Source: JAGOLU01 sp037138475 (GTDB lineage: Bacteria; Patescibacteriota; Microgenomatia; UBA1406; GWC2-37-13). From it: a stretch of 61,411 nucleotides of DNA. The position numbers and the translations under genes were made by a program. The notes below the pieces were generated by a model. The model was not told the origin of the DNA. It saw nothing but the letters and a program-made list of their open reading frames with translations, and made no database searches. Below are positions 49,354 to 58,653 of the stretch, piece by piece. Numbering within the stretch: the first letter of the stretch is position 1; each line of letters opens with the position of its first letter. The stretch lies in NCBI GenBank assembly GCA_037138475.1, contig JBAXII010000009.1, positions 1 to 61,411 of the forward strand, read 5' to 3'.

Positions 49354-49461
49354 ATGGCAATCATAAAATCTACAATTGAGGACAATGTGAAAAAATACCA
49401 AGACAAGATCAACATATATCAGGATGTTCTTTCAAAAATGGAGTTTCTTGCTCTATTTTGA
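49354..49461 (+). CDS. Short ORF upstream of the restriction-modification genes
   Basis: A 35-codon ORF whose ATG lies 6 nt after TACTAT, the spacing used by real genes here. The product would be a charged single helix (IEDNVKKYQDKINIYQDVL). It ends 22 nt before the RadC-methyltransferase start. It could be a control or leader peptide of the RM operon, or spurious. Confidence 0.3.
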   Translation: MAIIKSTIEDNVKKYQDKINIYQDVLSKMEFLALF

Positions 49462-49483
49462 CACCTTCTAAAATAATAATTTT

Positions 49484-51157
49484 ATGGCAAAGTTAAAAGA
49501 TACTCCAAAACATGATAGGCCTCGAGAGAAGTTTCTTGAAAAAGGAAGCGACGCTCTGACCAACAGTGAATTGTTAGCTATTTTGCTTGGAAGCGGAATC
49601 AAAGGAACAAATGTTAAGTCGCTTGCTCAGAAAATTTCTCGGAAGTTTGGCGACAAGCTCATGAATGCAACAGTAGAAGATCTCGTTCAGATTCCTGGGA
49701 TCGGTAATGCGAAAGCTCTGCAAATCGCCTCAATGTTTGCACTAGCACATCGGATGTATGAAAAGCATAATGGCGAGGAAGAAGTTAAAGTATTATCAGC
49801 ACTTGAAGCATCACGATTAGTTCCTGAGCTAAAAACCGCAAAAAAAGAACATTTGGTTTGTCTTTACCTGAATGCTCGAAGTGTACTCGTGCATAAGGAG
49901 ATTGTTTCGGTTGGAACGTTGGACAAAAGTATTATTCACCCCCGAGAAGTTTTTACACCTGGACTTGAAAAGCACGCTGCGAGTGTCATAGTTGTTCATA
50001 ATCACCCATCGGGTGACCCTTCACCGAGTGTTGAAGACAAACAAGTTGCCGCTCGAATTGTCGAAGCAGGTAAAATTGTCGGTATCAATGTGCTTGATTT
50101 TCTTATTATCGCGGAGCGAGGTATACACAGTATTCTCGCAGAATTGCAACATGTACAACCAAAAGCCACCGATTATGTTTCCGAAGGTAACCAGGGATCG
50201 TTCTTTGATCTTCTCGTCGATGCACGACATATGTATTCTCTCGGAGTAAATGATAAAGCACCCGAACCTATAACAAAAACCAAACATAAGTTCATCGATC
50301 TCTTTGCAGGTATCGGTGGTTTTCATATTGCCTTTCATAATGCAGGCGCAGAATGTGTGTTTGTGTCCGAATGGGACGAACCAGCGCGAACAACATATAG
50401 GCACAACTTTTATAAAGTATCTCCTGATGTTTTTAGAAACGGCAATTTTGTTGGAGACATCACCAAAGTGAACGAGAAAGAAATACCAGATTTTGATGTA
50501 ATTACAGGCGGTTTTCCATGTCAACCGTTCTCACAAGCGGGCTTCAAGAAGGGATTTAACGAAACACGAGGCACTCTCTTCTTTGACATTGTGCGCATTA
50601 TAAAAGAAAAGAAACCGAAAGCCTTCTTTCTAGAAAACGTGCGTGGCCTATACGCTCACGACGAAGGAAAGACCTTTGCAACCATAAAACGTATTATCGA
50701 GGAGGAACTTGGATATTCATTCCATTCAAAAATTGTTAAAGCTTCTGATTTTGGCATGCCCCAACATCGCCCACGATTGTTTATGGTTGGCTTCCGTGAC
50801 AACGCAATACCGTTTGAATTTCCCGAGCCTGTTAAGGACTTGAAATATACTATGTCTGATATTTTCGGAGGAAAGTGCAACAAGGAGGTCGGGTTCACCC
50901 TTCGTGTTGGAGGCCGTGGGAGCCAGATCTCTGACAGACGAAACTGGGACTCATACCGTGTGGACGGAAAGATAGTCCAGCTCGGACCTAAAGAAGGCTT
51001 GAAAATGCAAGGATTCCCTGAGTGGTTTGAGTTTCCTGAAGATATATCGTCAGCACAGTCAATGAAGCAGCTCGGCAACTCTGTCGCCGTACCTGCAATT
51101 CAAGCTGTTGCGGAAAGAATAATTGAGACATTAAATAAATATGAAAACAACAAGTAA
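49484..51157 (+). CDS. RadC-DNA cytosine-5 methyltransferase fusion
   Basis: A 557-residue two-domain protein. Residues 1-220 are a complete RadC: N-terminal helix-hairpin-helix (VEDLVQIPGIGNAKALQIA) and the JAB/MPN metal motif HNHPSGDPSPSVED. After a linker, residues about 268-550 are a C5 methyltransferase: motif I FIDLFAGIGGFHIAF, motif IV GGFPCQPFSQAG with the catalytic Cys, motif VI ENVRG, motif VIII QHRPRLF and motif X QLGNSVAVP. The partner nuclease is HpaII-like, so the target is probably CCGG. The junction is in frame with no internal stop. TAAAAT lies 9 nt before ATG. The stop overlaps the nuclease start by 17 nt. Codon use is more AT-rich than in neighbours. Confidence 0.9.
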   Translation: MAKLKDTPKHDRPREKFLEKGSDALTNSELLAILLGSGIKGTNVKSLAQKISRKFGDKLMNATVEDLVQIPGIGNAKALQIASMFALAHRMYEKHNGEEEVKVLSALEASRLVPELKTAKKEHLVCLYLNARSVLVHKEIVSVGTLDKSIIHPREVFTPGLEKHAASVIVVHNHPSGDPSPSVEDKQVAARIVEAGKIVGINVLDFLIIAERGIHSILAELQHVQPKATDYVSEGNQGSFFDLLVDARHMYSLGVNDKAPEPITKTKHKFIDLFAGIGGFHIAFHNAGAECVFVSEWDEPARTTYRHNFYKVSPDVFRNGNFVGDITKVNEKEIPDFDVITGGFPCQPFSQAGFKKGFNETRGTLFFDIVRIIKEKKPKAFFLENVRGLYAHDEGKTFATIKRIIEEELGYSFHSKIVKASDFGMPQHRPRLFMVGFRDNAIPFEFPEPVKDLKYTMSDIFGGKCNKEVGFTLRVGGRGSQISDRRNWDSYRVDGKIVQLGPKEGLKMQGFPEWFEFPEDISSAQSMKQLGNSVAVPAIQAVAERIIETLNKYENNK

Positions 51158-52232
51158 TGCATCACCAAGAGGCAATAAAGGCGAGTGGTCTGAATTCTAT
51201 GCCTTCACAAGGATACTCGTCGAAGGTAAGGTTTTTACCGCCGATAAAGATCTTAAAATTTTGAAAGACCATTTTCATCTTGTCCTGAAAATCATTCGTC
51301 ATGAAACGGAGGGTACAAAGTCGTATGATATTTCGAAAAATGACGGTCGAGTGATTATTTCAAACAATGGCACAGAAATAGATGTGGTCGATTTGAATGG
51401 AATTAAGGGTGGTGTTGCAAAAATCTTTGAGCAAATTAAAAAATCTTCAGGCACCACTTTCGAGGTATCTCACGCGGTAGGAATAATGGACTATCTTCAC
51501 TGCACACAATTAAGAGCATCTAGTGGCAAAAAAGCTGATTTAAGTATTGTATTACACGATAAAAAGTCACCCGAATTCCCCGAGCTGGGTTTTAGCGTTA
51601 AATCAATGCTCGGTTCTCCATCCACGTTACTCAATGCTTCAGGAGCCACAAATTTTGTATATAGAATTGACACCAGAGATGGTGCGGCTGTTCAAAATTC
51701 TGACTACATGTCTGTTAGAGAGGCGACAAAGCTTTCATACGGAGCAGGTTCAGGATTGGAATTTATTAGTATGGACAATGCTACTTTCCGTAAAAATTTG
51801 CGTAAAATTGATTCCATATTTCCTGATATTGTCGCCCAAATGTTGAAGCACTATTATGTAGGAAACGGAACTACTATCAATGATCTCGTCCATAAAATTG
51901 CTGAGGATTCTGATTTTATGGATCATATCGATTTCACAAAAGATATGCTAATCCTAATCATAAAAAGATTTCTTTCTGCTATTGCATTGGGTATGATGCC
52001 AAGTAAAGATTGGGATGGATATACCGAAGCTCACGGTGGATACATTATTGTTAAAGAAGATGGAGAGGTTGTTTGTTACCACCTTTACAATCGAGATAAA
52101 TTTGAGGATTACCTCTTTCACAATACCAAACTTGATACTCCAAGCACTTCTCGACATGGATTCGGTAGAATTTACGAAGAAGCTGGTGAACAACGAATGA
52201 AGCTTAATTTGCAAATTCGATTTTTGAAATAA
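51141..52232 (+). CDS. HpaII-family type II restriction endonuclease
   Basis: Cuts unmethylated target DNA, expected CCGG. The 363-residue protein has the family-type start GNKGEWSEFYAFTRIL and ELGFSVKSMLGSPSTLLNAS, the likely catalytic core with Lys in FSVKS. Its start lies 17 nt inside the methyltransferase gene, so translation is coupled and the nuclease is made only after its methylase. AT-rich codon use and location next to two tRNA-Ser genes suggest acquisition by transfer. Confidence 0.85.
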   Translation: MKTTSNASPRGNKGEWSEFYAFTRILVEGKVFTADKDLKILKDHFHLVLKIIRHETEGTKSYDISKNDGRVIISNNGTEIDVVDLNGIKGGVAKIFEQIKKSSGTTFEVSHAVGIMDYLHCTQLRASSGKKADLSIVLHDKKSPEFPELGFSVKSMLGSPSTLLNASGATNFVYRIDTRDGAAVQNSDYMSVREATKLSYGAGSGLEFISMDNATFRKNLRKIDSIFPDIVAQMLKHYYVGNGTTINDLVHKIAEDSDFMDHIDFTKDMLILIIKRFLSAIALGMMPSKDWDGYTEAHGGYIIVKEDGEVVCYHLYNRDKFEDYLFHNTKLDTPSTSRHGFGRIYEEAGEQRMKLNLQIRFLK

Positions 52233-52400
52233 GGAAATTGCAATATCTTGAGAAAGTAGCCCGTACGATCTATAAGAATACTGCCCAAAGTATAAAAAGG
52301 GAGAAGCCAGGATTATTTATGAAGAAGAATGATTTGTAAACTATTTGATAGACTTTATCAAAAATACCCAATCACCTCATATTCAGGTACACTACCCATC

Positions 52401-53825
52401 ATGACCCTATCTGAAGAACGAGATTTTGTGTTTGCCAAAAAGCCACTCCTGGGCAAGTTGTACCACGCGTACAAAAAGCGATTCTGGCCTGAGTACCTAC
52501 ATGAGGTAGCGCAAATACTCCCGAAAAAATGGCGGATGGAGTATGATGTGCGCTTTGATGAGCTTGCACAGGTATGTAAGAAAATCTCCATCCCGCTTTT
52601 TGGAGTTGCGTTGACTCACAAAATCATCACGTCCCTAAAGTCAAAACGGTTCGTGAGCACCTCAGATCATCATGGAGTACTGTGTCACCCATTTTTTCTC
52701 AATTTTAATCTCTTGCGAGCTACTTCTCTCTCTGATGAACCAGTCATCTCCTTTACTTGCGGAGGGACCTCTTTTTCAAACTCATCCTACCCACGCGGCA
52801 TATTTTTTCACGACACATCTCTGAATCAGATCAAGGCACCTTTTATTCCCTGGAAATATCGTCAAACCTCAGCTTATGGTCACCCTGCACTAAAACCAAG
52901 AGACTTTGAAGATCTTAAAAGGAGAGCGGAAGCGATGAACTTGCCCGAAAAGCAAAGAACTAAAATATCTCATTTATATGATTTGTATCAACGGGACATC
53001 CGAATCAGAAAGTCTCAACTCTTTAGCGAGCAAAGCTCGGTCATGACACGTTTGCTGTGGAAGGGCGCCGGGATGGAGGAGGATGTTATCTATCTCGAGT
53101 GTGAGAGTATCGTCAGAATGCTCCTCCTCGATGTACATCTCTCGCGTGACTCTGTCATACATCGACTTCTTTTTGATGAAGCGTACCGCACTGGATATCT
53201 GAAACATTTTCTGGGAGTCATCGGAGCACACCGCACAAATGGAGGCACTGAGCTCTTTTGGTATAGGGACCTCAAACAACGCAGAAAAGTGCGTCTTACC
53301 GTGACGGTATCAAGCGAACAAGCAGTACTCAGGTCTGAGGATGGGATGGTGATGATCCCACTCACTCCAAAAAGCATACGCACGCATCTGAGCGAGCATG
53401 CACTCTTGCCTTGTTTGGCGCTCTGTTATAGCATCGTTTCCTTTTACTATGGCATCACCTTGGGCGGTGGATTTTCACAAATACAGTATCTTGGCGATAT
53501 GAAGAATGCATGGACTGGGCTGCTTAGCGATGTGCACGATCCTGAGAGCGAGGTGGGTGATGCGATATCAACAGATATATTTACGGGTGACTTTGTGATT
53601 GCAGGCATATCTGATGGCATGGACACGAAACCTGCAACTCTCATGGACATATATCTCTGGGGCGATGGATCGACGCAAGATCATATAAAGCGACTGTTCA
53701 ACGAGATGCCAATAGGTGATACACTTGATATCATGATCCCTCAACTATGTCATACACTTGCTCCCAGTAGTGGGCCCCCAAGTAAAACGAAAAATTTCCC
53801 CGCCACACTCCATGTCCACACCTAA
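52401..53825 (+). CDS. Conserved hypothetical enzyme-like partner of ATP-grasp protein
   Basis: A 474-residue cytoplasmic protein of unrecognised family. STSDHHGVLCHPFFLNFNLL, FTCGGTSFSNSSYPRGIFFHD and LGGGFSQIQYLGDMK (quoted separately) look like active-site segments. I start at ATG 52401 because TACACT lies 7 nt upstream; the longer ORF would read through that promoter. Its last 14 nt overlap the start of the ATP-grasp gene, so the two are co-translated and probably act in one pathway, perhaps building or transferring a peptide-like product. Confidence 0.7.
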   Translation: MTLSEERDFVFAKKPLLGKLYHAYKKRFWPEYLHEVAQILPKKWRMEYDVRFDELAQVCKKISIPLFGVALTHKIITSLKSKRFVSTSDHHGVLCHPFFLNFNLLRATSLSDEPVISFTCGGTSFSNSSYPRGIFFHDTSLNQIKAPFIPWKYRQTSAYGHPALKPRDFEDLKRRAEAMNLPEKQRTKISHLYDLYQRDIRIRKSQLFSEQSSVMTRLLWKGAGMEEDVIYLECESIVRMLLLDVHLSRDSVIHRLLFDEAYRTGYLKHFLGVIGAHRTNGGTELFWYRDLKQRRKVRLTVTVSSEQAVLRSEDGMVMIPLTPKSIRTHLSEHALLPCLALCYSIVSFYYGITLGGGFSQIQYLGDMKNAWTGLLSDVHDPESEVGDAISTDIFTGDFVIAGISDGMDTKPATLMDIYLWGDGSTQDHIKRLFNEMPIGDTLDIMIPQLCHTLAPSSGPPSKTKNFPATLHVHT

Positions 53826-54996
53826 CCCAAAACAAATCCCGTGTCCACACTGTGGGAACAATCCGGTGAACCACCGACTGATGTATCTGAATGAGTTTCT
53901 GGAACAGGTGATCAGCCCCTATACCAGGCTTATGGAAAAGATTGAAAGTAAAGTGACCAAGAAGCTCGTACATGTCTTTCTCACTCCCTGGATCTACCTT
54001 GCGAAGGCATTTGGCGTATGGCGCTATCATAGTGACAAGTCCCGTACGCCATCTGAGCGGTCTCATGTCATCTGGGAGGAAGCTGAGAAGAGAGGCATCC
54101 CCATGGAGGGGGTAGAGGTGTGGGGGAGAGCCATAGAGCAGCACCGAGCAAAGGTGGGCAATCGGTGGTATCACTTTGAAAGCCTCCCGATACCCCCTCA
54201 GTTTCGTCATGAAACCTTTGCGCGATTTGATAGCAAAGCTCATCTAAAAGAATTTTTACTCTCGCATCGACTCCCGACCGCTTATGGAGGTCCGATCACC
54301 ACCTATGATCAGGCACTAGAAATATTCCGAACTGGAACAGCGCCCTTTATCATCAAGCCGCGCTCTGGCTCTCGTGGGAGGCACACGACGACTCATATCT
54401 ATACAGAAGCAGATCTGAGGCGTGCATACGATATCGGCAAGCAGCTCAGCCACTTTTTGCTCATGGAGGAGCACCTCGTCGGCAGTGTGTATCGGGGTAC
54501 CTATATAGGAGGTGAGATTGTGGGCAATCTCCGCGGTGATCCACCACGGGTGACAGGGGATGGGGTGTCTACTCTCAGTATGCTCATCGTGAAAAAGAAT
54601 GCTGCTCGACTTCCCCGCGTGAAAGAGTTTGTGATGAAGCCGGAGTCTTTGCTTTTTCTCATGCGCCAGAGATATGCTCCTGATACAGTGCTTTCTGCGG
54701 GTGTAACTATAGACCTCACCGAAAAAGTTGGCCTGTCCTATGGAGGATATTCAGAGGAGATGATAGGGGATACTCATCCCGAGATCGTGCGCATCCTCAA
54801 AGCAGCAGGGGACGCGATGGGTACGCCCATCGTAGGATTTGACTTTATCATCCCTGATGCCACCAAAGACCCCCATGGGCAAAGGTGGGGGATCATCGAG
54901 GCAAATATGAATCCCTTCATAGAGCTCCATCACTTTCCACTGGTGGGAGAACCTATCAATGTCGCTGCAAAGGTGTGGGATATGTGGAAGAAGTGA
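53812..54996 (+). CDS. ATP-grasp ligase with N-terminal CxxC motif
   Basis: Forms an amide or similar bond through an acyl-phosphate. The 394-residue protein begins with CPHCGNNPVNH, a zinc-knuckle-like element. The ATP-grasp fold follows: IIKPRSGSRGRHTT (ATP-binding Lys and glycine loop), FLLMEEHLVGSVYRG, and late metal ligands in GFDFIIPD and IIEANMNPFIELH. The pattern is closest to the cyanophycin synthetase/RimK type. The start is the ATG inside the previous gene. The substrate is unknown; the coupled partner is the best lead. Confidence 0.8.
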   Translation: MSTPNPKQIPCPHCGNNPVNHRLMYLNEFLEQVISPYTRLMEKIESKVTKKLVHVFLTPWIYLAKAFGVWRYHSDKSRTPSERSHVIWEEAEKRGIPMEGVEVWGRAIEQHRAKVGNRWYHFESLPIPPQFRHETFARFDSKAHLKEFLLSHRLPTAYGGPITTYDQALEIFRTGTAPFIIKPRSGSRGRHTTTHIYTEADLRRAYDIGKQLSHFLLMEEHLVGSVYRGTYIGGEIVGNLRGDPPRVTGDGVSTLSMLIVKKNAARLPRVKEFVMKPESLLFLMRQRYAPDTVLSAGVTIDLTEKVGLSYGGYSEEMIGDTHPEIVRILKAAGDAMGTPIVGFDFIIPDATKDPHGQRWGIIEANMNPFIELHHFPLVGEPINVAAKVWDMWKK

Positions 54997-55029
54997 ATCA
55001 TGAGTGTAGAGGCTCCCATTTCTCTGTCA

Positions 55030-55310
55030 TCCTTGTAATAGTCAACTAATACAATGAGGATCCATGTCTAGTCATTCTGAACGGAGTGAAGAATCTCATT
55101 TATCAGGGATCTTCCTGCCCGCCTTGCGCTCGCAAGAGCGAGGCAGGCGCGGTCGACTCCGCTTACGCTTCGCTCCCGCCGATTTGGCGCCGTGCCCGCA
55201 GTGCTACGCACAAGCGTTGCAGGCGAGGGGCAGGCAATATGACACGTAGGGGAGTTAAAGGTGGGATCAGGCAACGCCCGTAAGGGGGATGACACAGTGA
55301 CGAATTGCAG
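55030..55310. repeat. Palindrome mosaic after the ATP-grasp gene
   Basis: AATAGTCAACTAATACAATG end motif (about 55037-55056), GTCATTCTGAACGGAGTGAA unit (55071-55097), CTTGCGCTCGCAAGAGCGAG (about 55123-55142) and GCCCGCAGTGCTACGCACAA (about 55192-55211). No gene is supported between 54997 and 55320. Confidence 0.6.
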
Positions 55311-55320
55311 GAATTTCGTA

Positions 55321-56367
55321 TCACTTCATCTGCGCACGAAAAAACTCGATCGCGCGAGACATAGCGATACCAAATGAGGCGCCATTTATATTATGATCCT
55401 CATACGGATACAGGTAGAGCTCATGGGCCACCTGTGCCGTCTCAAGCTCTGCCGCAAATAACTTCCCTATTGCCACTGGCACTGTTGCATCGACCTCCCC
55501 ATGATGTATCTGGATAGGAGTGCGCGTCTCAGAGATGAAGGTCATAGGATCGATACTATTCCAATAGGGGAGAGAGGCAGAGGGTGTACCATATTGCCTG
55601 ATCATCGATTGACGACTGGAGCTCCATCGCTGCCTCTGCTCTGGTGTACCTTCGGTAGTGCGAGGTCGGTTAAAAAACTCACGGTAGATCATCGGGTAGG
55701 ATCCAACCACTCCCGCCCATATGATAGTAGCTTGCACCGCTGGCTCGATCGCCCTGACACGCATACTCACGTTGCCTCCCATAGAGTGGCCCCATAAAAA
55801 TAGCTTGTTTGGATTTACTTCACTCATTTTCTGCACAGCTTTGATCCCATGCATCACGTCTATCGCATATCCAGGTGCAAAATATCCTCCTTCGGCCACT
55901 CCCTCAGACTCACCATGACCACGGTAGTCAGACATAAATGTGACAAATCCTGCACGAGCCATCATGTCTATGTATGCCACATACTTTGCGGTGTTGTCGT
56001 ATTCTTTTGGCGTGATAAAGCCATGATTGAGGATGATGATAGGCCACCCACCACTTGGTACCTCACCAGCAGGTACTGCCATCACGCCATATATCTTCAG
56101 TCCATCAGACAGATAGGACACGAGATATTTCGTATATGCCGCGTCTGTCACCAGAGTTTGCTCGATGCGAAGAGCTTCTGCGTCATATGATCGTGCACGG
56201 AGCGCCACGATGGTGAGGGGATGCAGAGAGGTAGTAGGCAGGGGAGCAGTATCGCGTGATCCAGTACGTATGAAGTCAAGAGGAGAAGGTGATTTTGATT
56301 GATACAAAAAAGCGACTCCGATCAGGAGGAGCACACTCAGAAGTGCCAAATAGTGGATCTTTTTCAT
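55321..56367 (-). CDS. Membrane-anchored alpha/beta hydrolase
   Basis: Probable extracytoplasmic esterase or peptidase of the prolyl-oligopeptidase/acyl-hydrolase type. The 348-residue protein has an N-terminal helix (about 5-22), the oxyanion region ILNHGF, the nucleophile GHSMGGN, the acid residue in HGEVDATVPV and the histidine in EDHNINGASF. A TATACC/TACACT promoter lies 5-10 nt before ATG. It is convergent with the ATP-grasp gene. The natural substrate is unknown. Confidence 0.85.
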   Translation of the reverse strand: MKKIHYLALLSVLLLIGVAFLYQSKSPSPLDFIRTGSRDTAPLPTTSLHPLTIVALRARSYDAEALRIEQTLVTDAAYTKYLVSYLSDGLKIYGVMAVPAGEVPSGGWPIIILNHGFITPKEYDNTAKYVAYIDMMARAGFVTFMSDYRGHGESEGVAEGGYFAPGYAIDVMHGIKAVQKMSEVNPNKLFLWGHSMGGNVSMRVRAIEPAVQATIIWAGVVGSYPMIYREFFNRPRTTEGTPEQRQRWSSSRQSMIRQYGTPSASLPYWNSIDPMTFISETRTPIQIHHGEVDATVPVAIGKLFAAELETAQVAHELYLYPYEDHNINGASFGIAMSRAIEFFRAQMK

Positions 56368-56454
56368 GGGACGGTATAGTGTACCTGCCCAACCTGAATA
56401 AATGCATCAAAAAACATACCTCGTCAACTTTTCCCAGTAGTGTCAGTTAACCTG

Positions 56455-56750
56455 GTCATCCCCTGCCCGCAATGCTACGCATACGCTTTGCAGGCCTGCC
56501 TGCCAGCAGGCAGGCGCAGCGATGCATCCGCCGATACGGCGGACGGGTCCATGTGTTACATATCTCTACACCCCCATCCGCCCGACTAGTCGGGCGGATC
56601 ACCCCCTCGCTTCGCAGGGGGAGTTGTAGAAGCTTGCACATGACGAGAGAGTATTTGTTGACTCCCCCTCGTTTCTTACGAGGGGGTATCCCGAGCCATA
56701 AGTGGCGAGGGAGGGGGTGTAAGAAGCAAATAAATTGAAGGAATTTTGTA
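56455..56750. repeat. Palindrome mosaic between divergent envelope genes
   Basis: GCCCGCAATGCTACGCATAC (about 56464), GCCTGCCTGCCAGCAGGCAG (about 56494), CCGCCGATACGGCGG, GCCCGACTAGTCGGGC and CCCCCTCGTTTCTTACGAGG palindromes follow one another. No gene is supported from 56368 to 56792. Confidence 0.65.
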
Positions 56751-56792
56751 TCACCCAATTGTATTGAGCACGCGGTATACTTCGCAGATCAT

Positions 56793-57725
56793 ATGAGACT
56801 GCAAACGATATTCATAGTGATAGTATGTGCTATCCTTTTTGCTATCCTTTCATTTGCATATATGGGGAGATCGCGAGGGCACATATTTTCTTCACTCGGC
56901 TATGGTGATGAGTACTTTGTGACGACACATCTCACCCCGATTCCGCTCGCGCAAATCATAGAAAAGAGCTCTCTAACAGTGCAAAGTGCAACGTCATCGG
57001 CACTCATCTCTACTCCAAGCGCCTCATTTGCGACGCCTTCCTCACGCATGCGCATCCCCATCATCACCTATCACTATGTCGAATATGTAAAAAACAGACT
57101 CGATACCACACGGATCAAACTCACCATCAACCCAAGACTGTTTGAGGAACAGCTCAAGTCCTTGCACGATGGAGGGGTACAGACATACTTCATAAAGGAG
57201 ATCCCCTCACTCCTAAAGGGTGACCTAGTCCTCGCAACCAAAAGCGCAGTGCTCACCTTTGATGATGGCTATCGTGATTTTTATACTGATGCGTTTCCGG
57301 TACTGAAAAAATACCAGATGAAGGGCACGATCTTTCTCATCTCGAGTTTTTTGGGAAGGAACGATTTCCTAACCCTTGAACAGGTCACTGAGATGCTGGA
57401 TAGCGGACTCATCGAGGTGGGCTCACACACGCTCCACCATGCAAATCTGAAAAAAGCAAATTTGAGCTATGCCACTGATGAGATCGTCCAGAGCAAAGCA
57501 AATCTTGAAAAGCTCTTTGGGATATCTGTCGAATCTTTTGCATATCCCTACGGAGCATTTGATGATCAGGCAGTGAGACTCGTAAAGGAAGCGTCGTATA
57601 GCGCCGCAGTATCCACAGTGTCTGGCGTCCATCATACTCTCGATGATCTCTATACTCTCAAAAGATGGCGCGCAGGGGTGCTCCAGGGGACGCGCTCTGC
57701 AGATATACTAGATGCGCTACAATAG
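56793..57725 (+). CDS. Secreted or membrane-anchored polysaccharide deacetylase (NodB family)
   Basis: Removes N-acetyl groups from cell-wall or surface glycans. The 310-residue protein has an N-terminal helix (about 5-22), a Ser/Thr-rich spacer, and the CE4 domain with ITYHYVE, the catalytic LTFDDGYRDF, metal-binding GSHTLHHANL (HxxxH type) and FAYPYGAFDD. TATACT lies 11 nt before ATG. The DedA gene follows 13 nt after its stop. Confidence 0.88.
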   Translation: MRLQTIFIVIVCAILFAILSFAYMGRSRGHIFSSLGYGDEYFVTTHLTPIPLAQIIEKSSLTVQSATSSALISTPSASFATPSSRMRIPIITYHYVEYVKNRLDTTRIKLTINPRLFEEQLKSLHDGGVQTYFIKEIPSLLKGDLVLATKSAVLTFDDGYRDFYTDAFPVLKKYQMKGTIFLISSFLGRNDFLTLEQVTEMLDSGLIEVGSHTLHHANLKKANLSYATDEIVQSKANLEKLFGISVESFAYPYGAFDDQAVRLVKEASYSAAVSTVSGVHHTLDDLYTLKRWRAGVLQGTRSADILDALQ

Positions 57726-57738
57726 GTACTCTGATACT

Positions 57739-58362
57739 ATGGAACTGCTCACTGATATCTCATTTATTCTCAAGGTCTGGATCTCGCAACATACGCTGTT
57801 TGCGTCTTTTTTTCTCCTTTTTATTGAGGAGTCTGGTATCCCGCTCCCAATCCCCGGCGATGCAGTGCTGACCTATCTCGGGTATGCGATATCTCGTGGT
57901 TCAATCGGATACTGGAGCGCTTTTACCCTTCTACTTGCTGCTGTTATGGGTGGATCTTCTATACTTTTTTACCTCTCCCGTAGGTATGGTCAGTCGCTCG
58001 TGCTGAGATTTGGACATCTCCTACATGTCAGTGATGCGAAGCTTCTCTACGTCGAGCACAAGTTCAAAAAGTACGGGGCGTGGGTCATCATCATCGGTCG
58101 GCATATCCCTGGGCTTCGCATACCCATCACTGTATTTTCTGGTATTTCTGGAGTGTCCTTTCGAACCTTTTTTTGGAGCACGTTTGTATCAGTGATATTT
58201 TGGATACCCGCCTATCTCGAGGTCGGGAGACGACTGGGAAAGCGTGCCACGCGGCTCTTGCAGGCGCATCAAGACTACTATCTACTCGCGCTGATACCCA
58301 TACTGATCTTTATCCTTTCCCTCACCACAGCCCACATCAGGCATGTGAGGAAGAAGAAATGA
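57739..58362 (+). CDS. DedA family membrane protein
   Basis: A 207-residue integral membrane protein of the DedA/VTT family, some of which are lipid flippases or scramblases. Diagnostic segments are FIEESGIPLPIPGDAVL near the start and GRHIPGLRIPITVFSGISG in the middle (quoted in short), with four to five hydrophobic helices. I choose ATG 57739 over the in-frame start that overlaps the previous gene. Probably functions with the deacetylase gene upstream in envelope maintenance. Confidence 0.87.
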   Translation: MELLTDISFILKVWISQHTLFASFFLLFIEESGIPLPIPGDAVLTYLGYAISRGSIGYWSAFTLLLAAVMGGSSILFYLSRRYGQSLVLRFGHLLHVSDAKLLYVEHKFKKYGAWVIIIGRHIPGLRIPITVFSGISGVSFRTFFWSTFVSVIFWIPAYLEVGRRLGKRATRLLQAHQDYYLLALIPILIFILSLTTAHIRHVRKKK

Positions 58363-58499
58363 AACATCGCAAGTAACAAATGTGCAGTCTGCAATTTACA
58401 ATGTGCAAATAATGTAAGTTTGAATTCGAATTTCACATAGAACTCACTCTTCTGGAGTGAAATATTTGAAACGTATTGCTCTGAATGTTCTGCACTATT

Positions 58500-58590
58500 C
58501 GTTCTGCCTATGTGTCACACGCTCATTGTTATCTGTTATGCGTTATACGCTCTAAGCTATACGCTATACGTTCTTCGCTATACTTTCCCC
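58500..58590. repeat. Heptanucleotide tract (GTTATAC/GCTATAC type)
   Basis: GTTATCT, GTTATGC, GTTATAC, GCTCTAA, GCTATAC, GCTATAC, GTTCTTC, GCTATAC keep an exact 7-nt period upstream of the zinc-ribbon gene. Confidence 0.85.
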
Positions 58591-58653
58591 CTACTTTGTG
58601 GCATAATTAGCGCATCAGAATAGCATTTTTAGCTAATTTTAATACTTATCCCT

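Noticed and set aside
52216..52337. Coding-like stretch (KLQYLEKVARTIYKN...) after the HpaII gene.
   Set aside because: It has no ATG and no promoter at the usual spacing; at most a remnant of a lost gene.
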